64,000 nt of DNA. Origin: Pieris napi (Eukaryota; Arthropoda; Insecta; Lepidoptera; Pieridae). The stretch's first letter is position 1; each line of letters opens with the position of its first letter. The notes under the pieces are model-generated. The model ran no database searches and was not told the DNA's origin. It saw only the letters and a list, made by a program, of their open reading frames with translations. Shown here one piece after another: positions 56,411-64,000 of this stretch. Where the stretch lies: positions 8,784,501 through 8,848,500 of the forward strand of contig NC_062238.1 of assembly GCF_905475465.1 (NCBI RefSeq), read 5' to 3'. The position numbers and the translations under genes were made by a program.

Positions 56411-59400
56411 TTAATAATTGTCCTTTAACATTTCATTAATCCATGTTAATCCCTCGTAAACTTTTGCACATAATCCCGAACGTTTTGGATCAGTAGGCTT
56501 TGACACTATTTGGATGACTCCCACAATTTGTTTGTTCTTGTTAACTACTGGCCCTCCGATGTCACTCTAAAAGAAAATATTATGTTAGTAACGCAGTACA
56601 CATAAGCAAAAACAGATAAAATTAACTATTTTATATGAACCCAATAATTCTAAGAACGTTGTTTAACAGGTTTTACAACGTTCTTGAAACGTTTTAACAC
56701 ATCACCTTTGTCATATTTGGACACCTTGGTTGCTAATAGATAACTCTAATAACTTATTACGGTATCATGTAGAGAAAAATTCAGAGTAAGACTACAACAT
56801 AATATGTGTGATTAGTGTTTGTCAAATTCAATATATTTGCTATACACGAGAAATCATCTTAATCTCGACTCAATCTGAGTATTATAGCGTATATTTATTT
56901 TTAAGTCCTGTCACTATATTGTTTGATTAAATATTTATCAAACAACAAATCCAGCGACTATGGGAATTGAATTCAGCGCATTTTAATTGGCTGGAAAAAC
57001 TTGCTGTGAAAGTCCCGTCCCATTTGTTTGAATATTGAATGTATACTCAAAGGGCTACTTACGAAGTCTTCTTCATAGGTATCAAATTCTTTGTTATTCT
57101 TAATGGCTAAAGTAGACTTATGAGGCTCATATTGAACACAATGATAGTCGCCACATACGTATTTTTCTAAAGATGTTACATTTTTCACTAGTAAATTATT
57201 TGTTGGTTTTTTATCCTGAAACATAAACAATTTTATATTAATTTTACTAGTATGAAGTGGTTGTTTTTATACAATAAATAACAATAACCTTTTGTATTTA
57301 TTTTTAATGTTACAGTAAATAAATAATAATATAATATAAGTAATAAATGTTACAGTGGTATTTTTGTATGTTGTGGATTATTTTAAGTTACATAAATTAG
57401 ATTAATAATGGCAAAAATTGTTTTTAGAGTTAATCCCATCTTGGGTAAGTGCCTTTTCCATTCGTTTCAATATTGCCAGGTTTTAGTTTGGTGCAGCCAC
57501 ACTATCTGCCCGCGTCATAAACGAGATCATCCGGCCACCTTCGCCGCGGAATGCCAATGCTTATTTTCGTAATGTCCATCGTTATACTGCACGAGTATAT
57601 AACGTTATCTTTTATTTTTACTAGCAACTGTTTGCAGTTTGTCATATTCACTAGTTATTTTGTCTATATTAACGTTGAAACTGGCTCGTGTGCTTTCTTA
57701 GTTCAGAGATTCTATCATTAATTGTTTGTCGTAAGCTGTTTCGAGTAATAAAACTAGATTCTTGGTATCTTTCGGTTGAAAGTAGGGGCATCACGTTGTA
57801 ACAGCAGTTTTTATATTGTCACATAGCAAATTTTATTTAATACTAACCTTGTATTACCACAGTAGGTATAGCTCTATGTACGAAATACAATAATTAATAA
57901 TCAATTTAAAAGCAATCGATAAGTAACTAAAAGACAATCCTAATCTATATATAATTAATATTTATCGCGGCGTTAGCGTGGTTCCCAACTCAAATTTGAA
58001 CACTTACAGGTATAAAACATGGATTGTAATTAGTACGGTGTATGTTGATACGGCTACCATTGTTTTAAGCGAAATATCATCGCGAATGGACGTTTTATCA
58101 TTGATATACAAAAAACCCAAGATGCACAGTCTCGAATAAAAGTAACGCTCGAAAGTGTCCCGAAACACTATTTCTGTCCCTTTCTATAACAGTATGTCTA
58201 TAACAGTATATGTTACAAGCATATATTATTGCAAAATCAACCTTACGCGAATTGCTTAAAGTTGTTATTACAACGCAGTGTATACGTACTTAAATAAATA
58301 AAATTTTACGACCGACCGTGGTCGGTAGGACAAGGTATTGAGTGGAGTCGAACATGACTTTTTTATTTACAACTATTTAACATAATTTTACTCATTTTTT
58401 GAAGACGTTTTTTTGACGTTGAGTGTGCATCTTGGGTTTTTTGTATATCAATGCGTTTTATAATCAGACTAAATTTGTTCGTGATACAACATTGTCAAGA
58501 CAAATATGACGTGGCGTGTCAATTGCCGCAGACCGATACTCCTTGCTACGTCTTGCCTACACAAAATGGTGTCAAGCCCCTTTGCAGTTATGGTAGTATC
58601 TTTCAATCTAAATATATTAAACAAAGTCATGTTAGTCCGATGTTAGTTATCTCTTTTTTGGTGGATTATTCTCCGCTCCGAATAGCAGAATAAGTAAAAT
58701 ATCGGTGTAAAACTGCCATTATTTTTTCGCAATGACAGGCAATAAAACATTTCTGTATTTCTGACACCTCTTGAAAGTAAATTTAAGTTTTAGTGACATA
58801 GAATACGGGCCTTCGACTTACTGGTTTTGCATCACTGTACAAGTATAATTTGCGCAAGTAGAAAAATATACCATAGTTGCCGATATTTTAACGCAGAACC
58901 TTAAGGGTTGACTGTCAAACGTGTAAGTCACTAATCTAACATCGATTTGATGATAGTTGCACTAACCCCTTTGAGCTTCCATCCAAAGGCTAATAAATTT
59001 TCAGCCGGTTTAGTTGGAGCTGTGGGAAGTTCAATCGGTAACACGAGTTTGCTGTACGATATATCCTCTTTAGTCTTCAAAAGCGCAAAGAAATACGCGA
59101 AATCCATGTAATCGTAGTTCGGGTGAACTTTTATTTTTTTTACATGAACACTTAAAGCCTTTGAATCTGTTTTGTCAACTGTTCCCATGACAACAAGCAG
59201 GTCCTTCGGTTGTTTACTGGAAACAGTTATATTTGTTACACTTTAAACTTCGTGCTATCTAGATATTTCTATAAAAGAGATATGTATATATATATTCGAG
59301 AATAGTTCAGACTATTAGAATTGAAAATTTGAAAGATTACAATTATATGTATTTTGATTATTTTTTTTAAGTTTGAAATTTTGTATTTTAGGTGTGTGTA

Positions 59401-60738
59401 CTGGACGTCTGTCGGGTCCGCTCCTAAACTACTTAACCGATTTCAATCAAATTTACACACATACTTATTGATTTATTACTTTTAAAATAAGACATTTGAT
59501 AATAAATTTTCTGACGATTGCGACATTCTATAATATTCAATAACAACGTTATATTGACATTTGCTGATCTAACCTTCGTATTTGAATAATCTTTGTAAAA
59601 CACATAAATACCTAATAAATATAATTAAATTATAATATGATATTTATTATTTACTTCACTTTATTTATAATGGCAACTATTTATTATTTAAGTTAATATT
59701 TAATCATTTCAGTGATATGTATATGCCGTCAATGCCAAAGACGTTTTACTTCAATCGCGCGTAAAGGTTACACGCACACACTTTTTTTATCAAGAAGAGT
59801 GCAAAAAGAAATGTTTTTTTTTTTTTAATTTTTTGCTTTATATTATTGCAGTAAATATAGTAAATGTCTCTCTGCGTACAACTTAGCACATAGGAAATAA
59901 TGTTAAAGCAAGCCTAGGCATAAAGTGGAGATATACAAACCAATATAACTATTGCTTAGCTTAGCTTATTTAATTATGATACAAATACATACTCATAAAC
60001 AAATTGCGGAGATGTCAAAACCCAATTGCCACGTAATATTGTACCACTACAAATGTGATTGTCTGCCTCTTTGATAGACACTACATATGGAACCTTTTCC
60101 CTTGAAATATATTTGGCCTCCACTAAAAAAAATTAACAAGAAATTTCAAAAATCACGATTGTTTTTTAAAATAACGATATTGAAATAATTTATTTAGATC
60201 GTATCCAGGGATGTGTTGAATATGTTTTTTGACAATTTAAAATACAAAACATATATTAAAAGTCGAACTCTTCCTTAAATTAGATTAAACAAGAATCCCC
60301 TAAATTAAATTATAATAACCGTTTTGCATTATGTTTATCCCTATTAAAATTATATCACCATTTAATAGACCATAGAAATAAAAATAAATGTTCATAAAAA
60401 TAAAGCCCATTGGTGCACAGCCGGGAATCGAACCCACGACCACAGGGCGGAGAGTCGCACCCTGAAAACACTAGGCAAACAATCAACATTGCTGCAATAT
60501 ATATAGACTATAATATTTCCCGATATTTTTTCATCAAAGTGATTCGAAAACGAATTCACATCTTTAATAAACTGAACATGTTTTCACGTCGTCCAAGGAA
60601 TGATATAATCAAAAAAGTATATTTTATTCTAATCATCTATAACATGACAAGTTAAATTAAAAATATCTTACCCAAGATGGCTGCCAGCAACGCAATAAAT
60701 AGCACCGACGACTTCAACATTGTAAAACCAAACACCAT
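56411..60738 (-). CDS. Secreted serine protease homolog, copy C (five exons)
   Basis: Exons on the minus strand: 60738-60672, 60122-59993, 59216-58967, 57215-57063, 56566-56411, again 756 nt with all splice sites as in copy A. The predicted 251-residue product is the same as that of copy A; I found only one exonic difference, a silent TCC/TCA in exon 5 near 56501. The domain reading and the loss of all three catalytic residues (SPQF, FFALL, SDIGGP) are as for copy A. Such identity over separate loci points to very recent duplication or gene conversion, or to two haplotypes placed in one assembly. An alternative start at Met7 (60720) applies here too. Confidence 0.88.
58099..58453. mobile_element. 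30-bp-TIR element in intron 3 of copy C (355 bp)
   Basis: It has the same length, ends and CGTTTTAT flanks (58091-58098, 58454-58461) as 41576-41930. It was therefore inserted before A and C were duplicated. Confidence 0.85.
60407..60480 (-). mobile_element. SINE head in intron 1 of copy C
   Basis: Identical in position and nearly in sequence to 43895-43975. Confidence 0.7.
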
Positions 60739-60765
60739 TGTACGTATAGTACGAATGTTTTCAGT

Positions 60766-60772
60766 TTTTATA
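60766..60772 (-). promoter_or_regulatory. TATA box of SPH copy C
   Basis: TATAAAA on the minus strand, 34 bases before the first ATG, identical in context to copy A. Confidence 0.55.
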
Positions 60773-61932
60773 ACAATAAAAATTATAAAAAAGAGGTTCG
60801 AATAATTACTTTTTTAATTAAACAAAGGCAGATAAAGTTGTATATAGATAATGTTCAAATAATAATAAACTTATTTAATTTTTAATACTTTACTTGTTTA
60901 TTTTATTTTTCATCCTCATGTTTGACTCTTTCTGTCAAATTGGGTCTGCGCTATGATGGAAAGAGACATGGAAAATTTAGTTAAAACCGGGCAATTAACG
61001 TAAATAGGAACGCTAAACGCTGTCGCAAGACGTCGATAGCCTGACGAATTACCCATATAAAGATTTATCTATATAATATATGTATTTTTAAATAAATATG
61101 ATATCAGTTAGTGTTATACGACTTTATATAGGTAATCATCGAAACAATAGACGAAATTAATATTTGTAGAAGTTAATTATTTTAATGATAAGTGTATTCG
61201 AAAAAAACAGTAGGTATGAAATATTGAAGTCGTTTAAAAGGAATTTATTTGAAGCATATGAGTGATTACGTCATTTCTACATAGGTAGATTCGTAAATAT
61301 TCCTTACTATCGCTAACTACATTTACTAAATAAAATGCTCGACTGTAGATCATGATCCTGGGTACGATTACAGAATGGATCCGAAAAGAAACCCCAATTA
61401 TCTATCCAGAATTATTTTTGACGTGGCGGATATCATCGTAATCTGAGGGTCAACTTGTTCGCAGACAGTATTATTATTAAAACGGTATCACAAAATTAGT
61501 CAAAGTCAAGATATACCTGGATGATGTGGAGAATAAGGATTTTAATTTGCAAACATCACAAAATTACAAGTTCTATAAAAGTTTACAAGTAGAAAAACGT
61601 TTCTTTGTGATATGTAAAGAAAAGTCAGATTTTTTTGGGAGCGCGTAAAACCTTGGCCTCAGATTTCGATTTAGTTTCTTGATGAATTGAGTCTGAGTTT
61701 AAGCCTGATTTTCTGATCAAAGGCCAGTTTTCTCACGTCGTTTTCCCTCATCCAACGAGCATCAATTAAAATATAATAAAATGCAGTGGCGAGTTAAGTT
61801 CGCTGGTGTTTGCTGTATATGGTAAATGAAATATTTTGTTTGAAGCTGGGTAACAACCAATTTAAAATATGGGCTTATATCTAACACAAAATTAGGGGTA
61901 GTGGAGAAGCGTCGCTGACAAAAGTTAACGTG

Positions 61933-62198
61933 TTTTTTTTTTTTTTTTTTTTAATATATTTATTCACAAAAAAGTTACACCTTAAATCAAACCATGCCCC
62001 GCAAAACTGCTTACGCAGTTTGACTGCAGGTGACTCGCCTTAAATAAACATAACTTCTAAATCACTAAATTACTAACACTGCTACTACAACTAATACTAA
62101 TACACTTAATTTACATATAGGTTACAGCATATTTAACAAATGGTTTTTTTAATAAACCTTAGTAAATTAAATAATAAATAATTATTAAATAAGTTTTT
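61933..62198 (-). mobile_element. Retroposon with 20-bp poly-A, between C and D
   Basis: Duplicate of 45421-45686 with the same 20-base T run and the same body. Confidence 0.7.
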
Positions 62199-62754
62199 AT
62201 CTAATGCCGCATTGCCATGCCGAAGTGGGCAGGACGAGTGTGTAAACGTGATACTTTAATAAATATATCGCGTTTATAAATCTATAGGGTTTATAAATCT
62301 AAGTGACACTTCAATACAAGTGCAGTCGATCTTCTATAAGTGTGGTTACTAAAGGGCTCGTTTTGGCTTCAAGTGTATGATTGCCTACATTTTGTTTACG
62401 CTTCTACTTATTTACTAAAATATATAATGAAACTTAACTAATGTTAGGTTACATAACTCTAAAAAAATATAAAAAATAATCTCTGATGCAAAAATAACCT
62501 TCTGCTGCTAATGAATAACTGTACTATTATAATAATTCTGATTTTGTTTTTACAGAATCTTTAGCCTCCCCATTCCTCCTTGATCCACCTTTATTTCAAA
62601 ATGCACATATCAGTATACAATATAAACAAAATCTACATAATAATAACAATAGAGATAATAACTCTACACCCTCGCAATTTACGGCAACAATCACTAACGA
62701 ATAATTTGCGTACATAACAAATGGTAAAGGTATTTATGTGTCAAGCTGTCAACA

Positions 62755-64000
62755 ATGCAGCCGTTGTAATAATTTAACACCGACTCGACTTTCCGGACAT
62801 TAGTAGTCGATTTTTTTGGACAAAAATGTGCTGGCTAGCTCACGATGTTTCCCTTCACCGTTAAACCTTTGAATTACATAAAAATCACGGCTATTCATTA
62901 GCACAGCCGTGATTTGTACGACCGGAGGATTCACAATTCTCAGAATTGTGTTACGTTTCGTCGTCAAATAATGAAAAAAAATAAAAGATGCTTTTTATAT
63001 TTTTAATTGTTTTAATATATGAAAATTATACAAAATTTTTTATATCTTAATAATTGTCCTTTAACATTTCATTAATCCATGATAATCCTTCGTAAACTCT
63101 TGCACATAATCCCGAACGTTTTGGATCAGTAGGCTTGGACACTATTTGGATGACTCCCACAATTTTTTTGTTCTCGTTAACTACTGGCCCTCCGATGTCA
63201 CTCTAAAGGAAAATATTATGTTAGTAACGCAGTACACATTAGCAAAAACAGATAAAATTAACTACGTTGTTTAACAGGTTTTACAACGTTCTTGAAACAT
63301 TTTAACACATCACCTTTGTCATATTTGGACACCTTGGTTGCTAATAGATTACTCTTATAACTTATTACGGTATCATGTAGAAAAAAATTCAGAGTAAGAC
63401 TAAATCATAAGGGTGACTACTGACTAGTCTTAGTCAAATTCAATATATTTGCTATACACGAGAAATCATCTTAATCTCGACTCAATCTGAGGATTATAGC
63501 GTATATTTATTTTTAAGTCCTGTCACTATATTGTTTGATTAAATATTTATCAAACAACAAATCCAGCGACTATGGGAATTGAATTCAGCGCATTTTAATT
63601 GACTGGAAAAACTTCTGTGAAAGTCCCGTCCCATTTGTTTAAATGTTGAAAGTATACTCAAAGGGCCACTTACGAAGTCTTCTTCATAGGTATCAAATCC
63701 TTTGTTATTCTTAATGGGTAAAGTAGACTTATGAGGCGCATATTGAAGACATGTATAGTTGTCACATACGTAATTATCTAAAGATGTTACAATTTTCACT
63801 TGCAAATTATTTGTTGGTTTTTTATCCTGAAAAATAAAAAAAATTATATTAATTTTACTAGTATGAAGTGGTTGTTTTTATACAATAAATAACAATAAAC
63901 TTTTTATTTCTTGTTAATGTTACAGTAAATAAATAATAATATAATAAGTATAAGTAATAAATGTTACAGTGGTATTTTTGTATATTGTGGATTATTTTAA
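62755..64000 (-). repeat. Tandem-array unit D, left part
   Basis: It begins with the marker at 62755 and matches unit B (offset about 16,446-16,474). It lacks about 34 bp present near 46788-46822. The unit runs out of the window. Confidence 0.8.
63047..64000 (-). CDS. Serine protease homolog, copy D (exons 4 and 5 only)
   Basis: Exon 5 is 63202-63047 and exon 4 is 63826-63674, both with canonical acceptors and the GTAAGT donor. Exons 1-3 would lie beyond base 64,000, which is inside intron 3. The visible 102 residues are identical to copy B (YVCDNYTCLQYAPHKSTLP in exon 4, SDIGGPVVNENKKIVGVIQ in exon 5). The catalytic Ser is again Ile. Whether D shares the altered exon 1/exon 2 junction of B cannot be seen. 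Confidence 0.8.

Larger units (their letters stand above)
54318..62754 (-). repeat. Tandem-array unit C (with left flank), copy of unit A
   Basis: It matches unit A throughout with an offset of 16,503-16,523 bases across the gene. Differences are mainly small indels, the missing 39457-type MITE, the added Helitron-like element at 54946, and a deletion of about 50 bp near 62,333. Confidence 0.85.

Noticed and set aside
38037..64000. CRISPR or other prokaryotic defence array as an explanation of the repeats
   Set aside because: Repeat units are kilobases long with spliced eukaryotic genes; there are no short regularly spaced repeats and no cas-like genes.

Overview
The window looks like lepidopteran (butterfly or moth) nuclear DNA. 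It is strongly AT-rich and has spliceosomal introns. It carries tRNA-derived SINEs with a GGTTCGATCCCC B box, CR1-like and other LINE fragments, Helitron-like pieces opening CTATACTAATATTATAAAG, and many short inverted-repeat elements of kinds common in Lepidoptera. No bacterial operon structure, CRISPR array or free-standing rRNA/tRNA gene was seen. All assignments come from reading the sequence; no database search was made.

Layout. (1) Bases 1-948 are the 3' end of a plus-strand gene for a CUB/LDLa-like single-pass membrane protein. (2) Bases 949 to about 38,030 hold no convincing host gene. They are a graveyard of transposable elements: SINEs, LINE 3' ends, a hAT-like element with target duplication, a Harbinger-like MITE with TTA target duplication, several foldback MITEs, Helitron-like elements and a MITE built of AGCTAAGC sub-repeats, separated by unassigned AT-rich DNA. 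(3) From about 38,037 to the end lies a tandem array of minus-strand serine protease homolog (SPH) genes: A (39,908-44,226), B (46,573-50,686), C (56,411-60,738) and the 3' end of D (63,047 onward). An exonless, partly inverted unit remnant lies at 52,680-54,317. The pair A-B was copied as C-D with an offset of about 16.5 kb. A and C appear to encode the same 251-residue protein.

The SPH genes are the most interesting content. Splice sites and phases join five exons into one frame of 756 nt in A and C: a signal peptide and a chymotrypsin-fold domain. All three catalytic positions are replaced: AAHC is SPQF, DIALL is FFALL and GDSGGP is SDIGGP. The IVGG activation site and two usual disulfide cysteines are also gone, so these are secreted pseudoproteases. 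Between A and B, exon 4 shows 11 amino-acid replacements against one silent change, while exon 3 shows 2 against 3. This suggests fast change of the loops around the former substrate cleft. Copy B also has a shifted exon 1/exon 2 junction. Several mobile elements are present in one unit and absent from its paralog, which dates events within the array.
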